This document shows positions 34,930-42,664 of a stretch of DNA of 64,000 nt, in pieces. Source of the stretch: IOR16 sp963521065 (lineage in GTDB: Bacteria; Bacillota; Clostridia; Peptostreptococcales; Anaerovoracaceae); assembly GCA_963521065.1 (NCBI GenBank), contig CAUQTI010000008.1:1-64000 (forward strand), given 5' to 3'. Under the pieces are notes generated by a model. It saw only the letters and a program-made list of their open reading frames with translations. It ran no database searches and was not told the origin of the DNA. The position numbers were made by a program, and so were the translations under genes. Numbering within the stretch: the first letter of the stretch is position 1; each line of letters starts with the position of its first letter.

Positions 34930-35183
34930 CTGCTTACCTCCGCAATAAAACTTTTATATTTGTTGGTATTCCCTGTTTCTTTTTTTCTATTCATAATTCT
35001 TGTGTATTACTGAATCAATAAGAGCGATTCTATTTGGATCTTTACAGCTGCATAGTGACTCCTTTTTTAAGATTGTTCGATTTTGATTTTTATTTTGTGG
35101 AATCAATTAAAGTACTTATTTTCTTAAAAAAATGGAGGCATCTTTATCCTAAACTCACACTTTTATCACAAAACTTATTTGGA

Positions 35184-35350
35184 CTTATGATATAATAAAT
35201 ACAACATATGAAGCAAAAAAGAGAATCTTTGCTCTTTATGTATTTATTGCATCCCTCTTGTAGCAAATCGGAGCAACCATTTGCACTTATGATGAAATAA
35301 ATACAGCATATGAAGCAAAAAAAAGAATCTTTGCTCTTTATGTATACTAC
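35184..35350 (+). repeat. Two tandem 101-bp hairpin repeats, locus B
   Basis: The unit described at 27528-27722 recurs here on the plus strand: CTTATGA-(T/G)A-x-AATAAATACA, then ATATGAAGCAAA with the inner arm TTTGCT, and TGTATTTATT in the first copy. The copies start at 35184 and 35285, again 101 bases apart. The second runs into the 5' region of the DUF5685 gene and loses its outer arm. The first copy contains TATGATATAAT, an extended -10-like sequence. The rest of 34930-35369 is AT-rich with no gene I can support. Confidence 0.8.
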
Positions 35351-35369
35351 TATTTTTAGGGAGAATCCT

Positions 35370-36257
35370 ATGCAAGGGTACGTTGTAGCAGAAAAGTCAG
35401 AGCTTAAAATGTATGAATACGAAATCTATAGTGCTTATTACTGCGGTATCTGTAAGTCCGTTGGTCAACGTTACGGTCAAATTCCAAGGCTTACACTGAA
35501 TTATGATACCGTTTTTCTTGCTTTGACTCTATCCGCTATTTCAGAAGACGTTCCCGTAATTCAAAAAGAGCATTGTATTGTTCACCCGCTTAAAAAAAAG
35601 AATGTTTTTCGTGAAAGTGATGCCATTGATTACGCTGCGGACACCATGCTTCTTTTAGCCTACTATAAATTAAAAGATGACTATGCTGATGAAAAAAGCC
35701 TTCTCGCTGCGTTTGGACAAGCGATTGCAAAACCATTGCTTTCCGAATTGTTTCAAACAAAATCAGAGAGTTGTACAAAAATAGAAGCTTTTCTTTCACA
35801 GCTTTCAGATTTAGAGAAACAAAACTCTTCCAGCCTCGATGCGGTTGCAGAGCCATTTGCAAAGATAATGGAATTGCTTTTTTCTGAAAATCATTTGGTT
35901 ACAAAAAATTCTGACCGCTTGATTTTAAAGCAGATTGGATACCATCTCGGCAAATGGATTTACTTAATTGATGCCTTTGATGATTTAGAAAAAGACATCA
36001 ATAACAAAGTCTACAACCCTCTACTGTCACGGTTTGAATATAAAAAAGAAGAAACACTGGCTGTATTTAAAGCTCGTATTGAAGAACAAGTAGAATTCAA
36101 TTTGCTGCAATACTTAGCGGAAATCAGCAAAGCGCTTACTCTTTTAGAAATAAAGCAAAATAAAGGAATTTTAGAAAATATCATATATCTGGGTCTGCTT
36201 CGACAAACAGATAAGGTATTGCAGAAAGGAAACAGCGACTATGAAAAATCCTTATGA
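35370..36257 (+). CDS. DUF5685 family protein
   Basis: The 295-residue protein from ATG 35370 begins MQGYVVAEKSELKMYEYEIY, continuing AYYCGICKSVGQRYGQIPRL, the DUF5685 signature with a CxxC pair. AGGGAGAA precedes this ATG. A 20-codon in-frame extension to 35310 would start inside the upstream repeat and is less likely. The body is helical, and LIDAFDDLEKDINNKVYNP resembles an Asp-rich metal-binding helix. The gene overlaps the DnaJ gene by 17 bases. The DUF5685-DnaJ pair recurs in Clostridia; function unknown. Confidence 0.85.
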   Translation: MQGYVVAEKSELKMYEYEIYSAYYCGICKSVGQRYGQIPRLTLNYDTVFLALTLSAISEDVPVIQKEHCIVHPLKKKNVFRESDAIDYAADTMLLLAYYKLKDDYADEKSLLAAFGQAIAKPLLSELFQTKSESCTKIEAFLSQLSDLEKQNSSSLDAVAEPFAKIMELLFSENHLVTKNSDRLILKQIGYHLGKWIYLIDAFDDLEKDINNKVYNPLLSRFEYKKEETLAVFKARIEEQVEFNLLQYLAEISKALTLLEIKQNKGILENIIYLGLLRQTDKVLQKGNSDYEKSL

Positions 36258-36825
36258 GATACTTGGCATCCCTCAAAATGCCTCTCAAGATGAAATCAGA
36301 GCTGCTTACAGAGAATTGGTAAAAAAATATCATCCCGACCGTTATCAAAATAATCCTTTGGCAGACTTGGCAGAAGAAAAGCTTCAAGAAATTAATGAGG
36401 CATATGACACCTTAACAAAAAATGGAGTTCACAGCAGCCAGACGTCTTATCAGGCAGCCGGAGCTCAAGCAAATCGTCCAACGCAGGAATTCATGGAGGT
36501 CAGACGATATCTTGATACCGGGAACTTATCTGCCGCCGAAAGAATACTCTTACAAACTTCTACCAGAAATGCAGAATGGTACTTTTTAAGCGGCATTCTT
36601 TCCTATCGAAAGGGCTGGTACGATGATGCCTCCTCTAAACTCCAAGCCGCAGTGTCCATGGATCCCAATAACTTTGAATACCAGCGTGCACTGAACACAA
36701 TGAGAAACGCAGGGCCAGCTTATCGAACCGCTTCTTATGGCAATGGCTACAACAGAAATGATGATTTACTATGCACTCTTTTTAAATGCTATGTCTGTAC
36801 CGACTGTCTCTGCCCTTGCTTCTAA
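36241..36825 (+). CDS. DnaJ-domain protein with TPR-like region and Cys-rich tail
   Basis: The 194-residue protein has an N-terminal J domain (NPYEILGIPQNASQDEIRAA, KKYHPDRYQNN with the HPD motif). A central TPR-like helical part follows (TGNLSAAERILLQTSTRNAE, WYDDASSKLQAAVSMDPNN). The C-terminus LLCTLFKCYVCTDCLCPCF has six cysteines in 17 residues. There is no G/F or zinc-finger region, so it is a type III J protein, presumably recruiting an Hsp70. It overlaps DUF5685 in an operon. The Cys-rich tail could anchor a metal or be lipid-modified; this is inference. Confidence 0.87.
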   Translation: MKNPYEILGIPQNASQDEIRAAYRELVKKYHPDRYQNNPLADLAEEKLQEINEAYDTLTKNGVHSSQTSYQAAGAQANRPTQEFMEVRRYLDTGNLSAAERILLQTSTRNAEWYFLSGILSYRKGWYDDASSKLQAAVSMDPNNFEYQRALNTMRNAGPAYRTASYGNGYNRNDDLLCTLFKCYVCTDCLCPCF

Positions 36826-36841
36826 TGAATCGCTTACTATA

Positions 36842-36878
36842 AAAAAACAGGCTTTTTGTGTGAGCCTGTTTTTGTTTT
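36842..36878 (+). terminator. Terminator after the DUF5685-DnaJ operon
   Basis: AAACAGGCT and AGCCTGTTT pair around an 8-base loop, followed by TTGTTTTT. Confidence 0.75.
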
Positions 36879-37049
36879 TCGAAAACTTAAATACCCTGCT
36901 TTTCAATAAAAAAAAGAATTTATTGCGGCCAAACAAATTTCTATTTTACTTTTTTTGATATTTTTTTGTTTTTTTCCTCTTGCATTTTTATTTATGCGGT
37001 GATATTATATTTCAAGTTTGAGTTAATGAGAGAAAAAAAGGAGAAAACT

Positions 37050-38378
37050 ATGAGCGAAAAAAGAAAAGTCATCCAAGTTGAAGAGCGAGTCCCTTTGTCA
37101 CAAGGCATTCCTCTTAGTATCCAGCATCTATTTGCAATGTTCAGTGCATCCGTACTGGTTCCCGCAATATTCGGTCTCAACCCCGCTATCGTATTGCTGA
37201 TGAACGGTATCGGTACCCTTCTATTTATAACGATTACACAAGGCAAAGCCCCCGCCTATTTAGGTTCCAGCTTTGCTTTTATTTCGCCAACTTTGCTGAT
37301 TATGGCGAATCCGGACCTCGGATATGAGTACGCATTAGGCGGTTTCATCATTTCCGGTGGTCTTTTTTGTATCGCGGCACTTATCGTTAAATTTTTCGGA
37401 ACAAAATGGATTAACGTACTTCTTCCCCCTGCTGCAATGGGACCGGTTATTGCATTGATTGGTTTGGAGCTTGCCGGAACAGCTGCAGGCATGGGAGGAC
37501 TTGTCCTTGATCCCGCAAATGGATACACCGAAATCAATCCAAAATTTATTACCGTATTTATCATCACCTTGGCAACAGCAGTTTTCGGCTCAGTGCTCTT
37601 TCGCAAGTTCTTCGCTGCGATTCCGATTCTGATTGCAATCATTGTCGGTTACATCTCCTCCTATTTTCTCGGTATCATTGACTTTACACCTATGACCACC
37701 GCTTCTATGTTTGCACTCCCTAATTTTCAGGCGCCTGCATTTAATCTAAGTGCTATTATGATTATTTTACCTGCGACTTTGGTTGTGGTTTCTGAACATA
37801 TTGGCCACCAGCTTGTTACCGGAAAAATTGTTGGAAGAGACCTGCTAAAAAAACCAGGTCTTCACAGAACCCTGCTCGGAGACGGCCTTTCTACCATGCT
37901 TTCGGGCTTCTGCGGTTCCGTTCCGACAACCACTTATGGTGAAAATATCGGTGTCATGGCCATGACAAAGGTCTACAGTGTTTACGTCATCGGTGGAGCC
38001 GGGGCACTTTCCATCTGCCTGGCATTCATCGGCAAAGTAGCGGGTGCAATCCAGACGATACCAAGTCCTGTCATGGGTGGAATCAGCTTCCTTCTTTATG
38101 GAATGATTGCCTCTTCCGGCCTTCGACTTTTAGTGGATGAGAAAGTCAATTACGACCGTTCCCGAAACCTTGCCCTCTCCTCCGTTGTGTTTGTAACGGG
38201 TCTCTCCGGTGCATTTATCCAGATTGGAGAAGTCCAGCTCAAGGGAATGGCTTTAGCTACCATTGTCGCTATGATCTTAAGCTTACTCTTCTATATCATA
38301 GACCGCCTGCACCTTGCCAATGATGCAGAAGTGCCTGATGGACAAGCACAAACGTTTGGCCCGGAAAATCTAAAATAG
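37050..38378 (+). CDS. NCS2 family uracil/xanthine permease
   Basis: The 442-residue transporter from ATG 37050 has about 14 hydrophobic segments. UraA-type motifs are LSIQHLFAMFSASVLVPAIF, APAYLGSSFAFISPTLL, LIVVSEHIGHQLVTGKIVGR-like (with the substrate-binding Glu of SEHIGH) and LSGFCGSVPTTTYGENIGVM. These fit a proton-coupled uracil permease best; xanthine specificity is not excluded. AAGGAG lies 9 bases before this ATG; an earlier in-frame ATG at 36966 would add a spurious hydrophobic leader. Single-gene unit. Confidence 0.9.
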   Translation: MSEKRKVIQVEERVPLSQGIPLSIQHLFAMFSASVLVPAIFGLNPAIVLLMNGIGTLLFITITQGKAPAYLGSSFAFISPTLLIMANPDLGYEYALGGFIISGGLFCIAALIVKFFGTKWINVLLPPAAMGPVIALIGLELAGTAAGMGGLVLDPANGYTEINPKFITVFIITLATAVFGSVLFRKFFAAIPILIAIIVGYISSYFLGIIDFTPMTTASMFALPNFQAPAFNLSAIMIILPATLVVVSEHIGHQLVTGKIVGRDLLKKPGLHRTLLGDGLSTMLSGFCGSVPTTTYGENIGVMAMTKVYSVYVIGGAGALSICLAFIGKVAGAIQTIPSPVMGGISFLLYGMIASSGLRLLVDEKVNYDRSRNLALSSVVFVTGLSGAFIQIGEVQLKGMALATIVAMILSLLFYIIDRLHLANDAEVPDGQAQTFGPENLK

Positions 38379-38438
38379 GCCAGCTCTAAAAAGAAGACAA
38401 ATAACTACTATTATAATGGTAGCTAAAAAGTAAATAAA

Positions 38439-38477
38439 AAACGGAAAGGATGAAAAAACATCCCTTCCGTTTTTTTA
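38439..38477. terminator. Bidirectional terminator between uracil permease and dapD
   Basis: AACGGAAAGGATG and CATCCCTTCCGTT pair (one bulge) with A run before and T run after. Confidence 0.8.
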
Positions 38478-39182
38478 AATTTGCCTTAATCCTTGAATTA
38501 CTTCCGTTTTCTTTGCCGCCTTATCATCTTTCTTTTTAATCACTTTTCCCGGTACACCTGCAATAACCGTATTTTCCAAGACATCTTCAATCACGACGGC
38601 ACCTGCCGCAATTACAGCGCCCTTTCCAACACGAACACCTTCCAGTACCACCGCATTTGCACCAATCACAACGCCATCTTCTATTACCGCAGGCATGGCA
38701 CTGGGCGGTTCAATTACGCCTGCGATCACCGCACCTGCACCGATATGGCAATTTCGCCCTACGATGGCACGCCCCCCTAATACTGCATTCATATCGACCA
38801 TTGTACCTTCTCCGACCTGCGCGCCGATGTTAATTACAGCGCCCATCATAATGACCGCATGCTCCCCAATTTCTACTCGCTCTCGAATGATTGCTCCCGG
38901 TTCAATGCGCGCATTCAGTTTCTTCGTGTCAAGTAATGGAATCGCAGAATTTCGGCAATCATTTTCCACTACAATTTCAGCAATCTGCTCCTTATTTTCC
39001 TCTAGTATTGGTAAAATTTCTTCCCAGTCTCCAAAGATAATACGATCCTCAACTCCAAACACCTGGCAGCCATGAAATGAAATAGGGTTTTCTTTTCCTT
39101 TGTTTTTTTCACGCAGGTATACCTTTACAGGTGTCTTTTTTTTCGATTCTTGAATCAATTTTATAATTTTACTTGCTTCCAT
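38475..39182 (-). CDS. dapD: Tetrahydrodipicolinate N-acetyltransferase
   Basis: Acetylates tetrahydrodipicolinate in the acetylase branch of lysine/diaminopimelate synthesis (DapH/YkuQ type). The 235-residue protein has an N-terminal DapH domain (MEASKIIKLIQESKKKTPVK) and a left-handed beta helix with hexapeptide repeats (ARIEPGAIIRERVEIGEHAV, IVGRNCHIGAGAVIAGVIEP, VVIGANAVVLEGVRVGKGAV). Length matches acetyltransferases of Bacillota rather than the succinyl type of E. coli. Its start abuts the dapB stop. Third gene of the riboswitch-controlled dapA-dapB-dapD operon. Confidence 0.94.
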   Translation of the reverse strand: MEASKIIKLIQESKKKTPVKVYLREKNKGKENPISFHGCQVFGVEDRIIFGDWEEILPILEENKEQIAEIVVENDCRNSAIPLLDTKKLNARIEPGAIIRERVEIGEHAVIMMGAVINIGAQVGEGTMVDMNAVLGGRAIVGRNCHIGAGAVIAGVIEPPSAMPAVIEDGVVIGANAVVLEGVRVGKGAVIAAGAVVIEDVLENTVIAGVPGKVIKKKDDKAAKKTEVIQGLRQI

Positions 39183-39950
39183 CTATCCCTTATCCCTTTC
39201 AAACAGCACATCATTCATATCATACAATCCTGATTTTTGTGAGGAAATAAATTCAGCAGCTCTTACTGCTCCTTTCGCAAAAATAGTATTTGAATGCGCT
39301 TGGTGAGAAATTTGAAGTATTTCATCCTCTCCCGCATAGATAATATTATGCTGTCCGGCAATCGTACCCCCTCTTAAAGAGTGTACCCCGATTTCCTTTC
39401 CTCTCTTTTTGTTTCCATTTCTTCCGTAAATAAGTTCATATTCATTTCCTTGATTTAAAGTCTCTAGAAGCATGTTTGTCGTTCCGCTTGGCGCATCCAA
39501 TTTTCCGCTGTGATGCATTTCTTCCACCTCGATGTCAAATTCCTCTTTTAAAATCGGCGTAATCTGCGACAATATTTGCTTTAAAATTGTAATACCCAGT
39601 GAAAAATTAGAAGTATAAACAATCGGAAGCTTCTCAGATGCCGCAATTATTTTTTCTTTTTGCGAATCACCGTACCCTGTTGTCCCGAGTACCAGTGGAA
39701 TATGATGCTCTTGTGCATATTCAAGAATTTCTTCTAATCGTTCTGTCTTGCTGAAATCAATGATAACGTCCGGAGCTTGTTTCAGCTGCTGAAGAGAAGC
39801 AATCGAGTTTTCGCTTTCCTCTTGCTGTGTTACCACTGCAAGAAGTTCCATATTCTCCGTACTTTCAATTCTCCTTCTCACTTCTTTTCCGGTTCTCCCA
39901 GCGCCCACCAATACAACTCTTATTTTGTTTTTCATCACTTCGCTTTTCAT
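39183..39950 (-). CDS. dapB: Dihydrodipicolinate (HTPA) reductase
   Basis: NAD(P)H-dependent reduction to tetrahydrodipicolinate. The 255-residue protein has the Rossmann motif IRVVLVGAGRTGKEVRRRIE, VIIDFSKTERLEE, TGYGDSQKEKI, and the substrate motif EEMHHSGKLDAPSGTTNMLL with the catalytic His and Lys, then GVHSLRGGTIAGQHNIIYAG. The N-terminal nucleotide loop has GAGRTGK instead of the common GxxGxMG. ATG overlaps the dapA stop (ATGA) with AAGGAGG ahead. Confidence 0.95.
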   Translation of the reverse strand: MKSEVMKNKIRVVLVGAGRTGKEVRRRIESTENMELLAVVTQQEESENSIASLQQLKQAPDVIIDFSKTERLEEILEYAQEHHIPLVLGTTGYGDSQKEKIIAASEKLPIVYTSNFSLGITILKQILSQITPILKEEFDIEVEEMHHSGKLDAPSGTTNMLLETLNQGNEYELIYGRNGNKKRGKEIGVHSLRGGTIAGQHNIIYAGEDEILQISHQAHSNTIFAKGAVRAAEFISSQKSGLYDMNDVLFERDKG

Positions 39951-40840
39951 GATACCTCCTTTTCCAATTCAAGAACTTCCATTGTTTTTTTTAATTTTTC
40001 TTTTGAATCCTCTTCCATGCAGCAAAGCGGAAGACGGTAACCCCCAACTCCCATTCCACAGTGATTCATCGCCTCTTTAATCGGGATTGGGTTTGTTTCA
40101 ATAAACAACGCCCGAATAAAATCCATATACTTCAGCTGCATTCTTCTCGCAGATTCCACATTTCCCTGCAAATATTCTACTACAATCTGGTGGGTTTCTG
40201 AAGGCAGAATATTTGCTAAAACGGAAATAACTCCTGCTCCGCCAAGCGATAAGACTGGAACAATCATATCATCATTCCCGGAATAAACAGTAAAGTCCGT
40301 CCGTATAAACTTGGAAATGCAGCTGACAAATCCAATATCTCCGCTTGCTTCTTTAATTCCTATAATATTTTTGTGATGACTCAATGCCTCTACCGCATTT
40401 ACGCTCAGAGAACATCCGGTTCTCCCCGGCACATTATACAAAATAATCGGAATCGAAACTGCATCAGCAATTTCAGTAAAATGCCGAATCATCCCCGTCG
40501 GGTTTGCCTTATTGTAATAGGGAGTAATCACCAAGAGTCCATCCGCACCCATCGCTTCATATTTCAAGCTATCCGCCTTCGCCTGCATTGTATTGTTTGA
40601 GCCGCTTCCTACAATTACAGGAATTCGTTTCGCAGCAGCCTGGAGCACCGTATTCACAATGTTTTCTTTTTCGTCCGCATTCAATGCGGGCGATTCTGCA
40701 GTTGTTCCCAATACAACAATACCATCGCTCTTCATTGCAATATGCCATTCTACCAGCTCACTCAGCTTTTCAAAATTTACGCTTCCATCCTCGTGAAACG
40801 GTGTAATTAAAGCAACGATTGACCCACTAAATCTTCTCAT
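39947..40840 (-). CDS. dapA: 4-hydroxy-tetrahydrodipicolinate synthase
   Basis: Condenses pyruvate with aspartate semialdehyde. The 297-residue protein from ATG 40838-40840 (GGAGGAG ahead) has SIVALITPFHEDGSVN, GTTAESPALNADEKENIV, LVITPYYNKANPTGMIRHF, ILYNVPGRTGCSL with the catalytic Tyr, and GIKEASGD with the Schiff-base Lys. An ATG four codons earlier lies in the ribosome site and is not used. First gene of the lysine operon; expression should be controlled by the lysine riboswitch immediately upstream. Confidence 0.96.
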   Translation of the reverse strand: MRRFSGSIVALITPFHEDGSVNFEKLSELVEWHIAMKSDGIVVLGTTAESPALNADEKENIVNTVLQAAAKRIPVIVGSGSNNTMQAKADSLKYEAMGADGLLVITPYYNKANPTGMIRHFTEIADAVSIPIILYNVPGRTGCSLSVNAVEALSHHKNIIGIKEASGDIGFVSCISKFIRTDFTVYSGNDDMIVPVLSLGGAGVISVLANILPSETHQIVVEYLQGNVESARRMQLKYMDFIRALFIETNPIPIKEAMNHCGMGVGGYRLPLCCMEEDSKEKLKKTMEVLELEKEVS

Positions 40841-40891
40841 AATCTCCTCCATATTTTCTCTTTACCGATTCTCACTGCTCCTCAAGCCATA

Positions 40892-40925
40892 AATAAAAAA
40901 AAATCAACAAGGTATCCCTTGTTGA
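40892..40925 (-). terminator. Riboswitch expression-platform terminator
   Basis: On the minus strand TCAACAAGG-GATA-CCTTGTTGA is followed by nine T. It lies between the lysine aptamer and dapA, as expected for lysine-dependent termination. Confidence 0.88.
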
Positions 40926-40982
40926 CATTAATTTTTTTGAATAAACGATATGAAATGTATCGCAATACTCTAAAATTACGGT

Positions 40983-41150
40983 CATTAAGGATAGCACAAC
41001 TACTTTCGTAGACAGTCTTATAGCTATTCGCTATAAGCCCACCACAGATTTATGCCTAAATCCGCAGTTCGGCGAAGGATACCTCCAATGTAATTCATTG
41101 CCTGCCGGCGATTTACATTTTCTTTTACTTCGCTCCTCTATCAACATTAA
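40983..41150 (-). promoter_or_regulatory. Lysine riboswitch (L box) upstream of dapA
   Basis: The minus strand carries the L-box landmarks in order: GATAGAGGAGCGAAGTAAAAG at the 5' side, TCGCCGAACTGC, GTGGTGGGCTTATAGC, AAGACTGTC, and GTTGTGCTATCC at the 3' side closing P1 with GATAG. These match the lysine riboswitch junction core. With the downstream terminator it should switch off dapA-dapB-dapD when lysine is abundant. Boundaries are approximate. Confidence 0.92.
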
Positions 41151-41255
41151 TGTTGCTAGTTTACTTGGTATTTAAAGAAAAAGCAAGCCTTTTTTTTAAC
41201 TTTTTTTCTTTTCTGCATAAAGTCATGTTTTTTTAATATTTTTATAGAAAAATGA

Positions 41256-41284
41256 TTGACGGATTCTCTAATCTGTTTTATAGT
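41256..41284 (+). promoter_or_regulatory. Promoter of the argD-like gene
   Basis: TTGACG (41256-41261) and TATAGT (41279-41284) are 17 bases apart, about 85 bases ahead of the chosen start. It diverges from the lysine operon. Confidence 0.6.
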
Positions 41285-41371
41285 GTCTTTTAAAAATATT
41301 TATCCTTGTTTGCACAGAACAGAATGGCGATACAAGGGATGCTACAAAATTTACAGAAATGGAGCGCCTTT

Positions 41372-42529
41372 ATGAAAAATGATTTTTTTATTCCCTTTTA
41401 TTCAAAACACGACCTGACGTTTCGGTCTGGCAGCGGCTCCTGGCTCTATGATGAAAATGGGGACGCTTATCTGGATTTCATCTGCGGAATTGCAGTCAAT
41501 TCATTAGGACACTGTCACCCGGCTCTAATTGAAACCATTCAAAAGCAAAGCAGTCTCCTAATGAATATCTCGAATTATTTTTGGAATGATACCGTCTCTG
41601 ATTTGGCAAAACGCCTTCGAGAGCTCACGATGCTTGAACGAGTGTTTTTTTGTAACAGCGGAACAGAAGCCAATGAAGCCGCAATTAAAATTGCAAGAAA
41701 ACACGGAAGCCGGATTTCCCCGGATAAGAAAACCATTCTCTATATGAAAAATTCCTTTCACGGAAGGAGTATGGGCTCGCTTTCGCTTACGGGGCAGGAA
41801 AAATATCAGAAGAATTTCCGTCCATTGCTTGAAGGTGTACAAGAGGCTGCCTTCAACGATTTATCCAGTGTGCGCTCCCTTATGAATCATTCCGTGTGTG
41901 CCGTCATATTTGAGCCCATCCAAGGGGAATGCGGTGTAATACCTGCAACCGAAGAATTTATTTTGGGTGTGAGAAAGCTATGCGATGAGTACAATGCGCT
42001 TCTTATTTTCGATGAAGTACAAAGTGGCATCGGACGAAGCGGCAAACTTTTTGCTTACCAATATTTTGATGTGAAGCCGGATCTCCTCTCAACTGCAAAG
42101 GGACTTGGAGGAGGGTTCCCTATCGGTGCCGTTATTGCCTCGGAAAAAGCTGCTTCCTCTGTTGAACCGGGTGATCATGGAAGCACGTTCGGCGGAAATC
42201 CGTTAGCTTGCGCCTGCGGCCTGACCGTATTAGAACAGCTAACAAACCACGGGGTGCTTGAGAACGTCCGAGCAGCAAGCTCCTATTTCATCGCCAGGCT
42301 TCAAGATTTGAAGAAAAAGTATCCTATCATAAAAGAAATTCGGGGAAGCGGGCTTCTTCTCGGTGTACAGATGGAGCATTCTTCAAAAGCAATCATAAAA
42401 AAATGCATGGAGCAAAAGCTTCTGCTCGCGGGAAGCGGAAATGAAACAATACGAATTCTTCCTCCGCTCACTGTCACTTTGGAGGAAATTGATCTTGCTG
42501 TTTCGCGAATTGAAACGGTGTTAAGGTAA
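41372..42529 (+). CDS. Class III aminotransferase, ArgD family (possibly N-acetyl-DAP aminotransferase)
   Basis: The 385-residue PLP enzyme has YLDFICGIAVNSLGHCHPAL, FFCNSGTEANEAAIKIARKH, the Asp of LIFDEVQSGIGRSG, the PLP Lys in LLSTAKGLGGGFPIGAVIAS and STFGGNPLACACG, all typical of acetylornithine aminotransferases. ATG 41372 has GGAG 9 bases ahead; the in-frame extension lacks a site. No arginine genes are nearby. It is divergent from dapA-dapB-dapD, whose acetylase branch needs an aminotransferase at the next step, and ArgD can act on both substrates in some bacteria. The role in lysine synthesis is inference from context. Confidence 0.85.
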   Translation: MKNDFFIPFYSKHDLTFRSGSGSWLYDENGDAYLDFICGIAVNSLGHCHPALIETIQKQSSLLMNISNYFWNDTVSDLAKRLRELTMLERVFFCNSGTEANEAAIKIARKHGSRISPDKKTILYMKNSFHGRSMGSLSLTGQEKYQKNFRPLLEGVQEAAFNDLSSVRSLMNHSVCAVIFEPIQGECGVIPATEEFILGVRKLCDEYNALLIFDEVQSGIGRSGKLFAYQYFDVKPDLLSTAKGLGGGFPIGAVIASEKAASSVEPGDHGSTFGGNPLACACGLTVLEQLTNHGVLENVRAASSYFIARLQDLKKKYPIIKEIRGSGLLLGVQMEHSSKAIIKKCMEQKLLLAGSGNETIRILPPLTVTLEEIDLAVSRIETVLR

Positions 42530-42532
42530 CTA

Positions 42533-42640
42533 AAAAAAGAGCAAAACCCTATTTCGAGCCGCCTCCCTAAAAGTTAGACTAAAATCTAATGATTGGGAAA
42601 TCAGTTCATTTTTCAATTGGATTTGCTCTTTTGTCTTGCT
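42533..42640. terminator. Possible terminator region between argD-like and thrC
   Basis: AAAAAGAGCAAAACC is complementary to GGATTTGCTCTTTT some 90 bases later, and an inner TTAGACTAAAATCTAA hairpin lies between. The convergent arrangement makes a terminator likely, but the long loop lowers confidence. Confidence 0.4.
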
Positions 42641-42664
42641 TCTTTTTACACCCTGGTTTCGTCT

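Noticed and set aside
35205..35312. Short peptides (MKQKRESLL...) encoded in the 101-bp repeats
   Set aside because: The frame is not kept in all copies (ATG-AAG-TAA in one), while the stems are; structure explains the conservation better.
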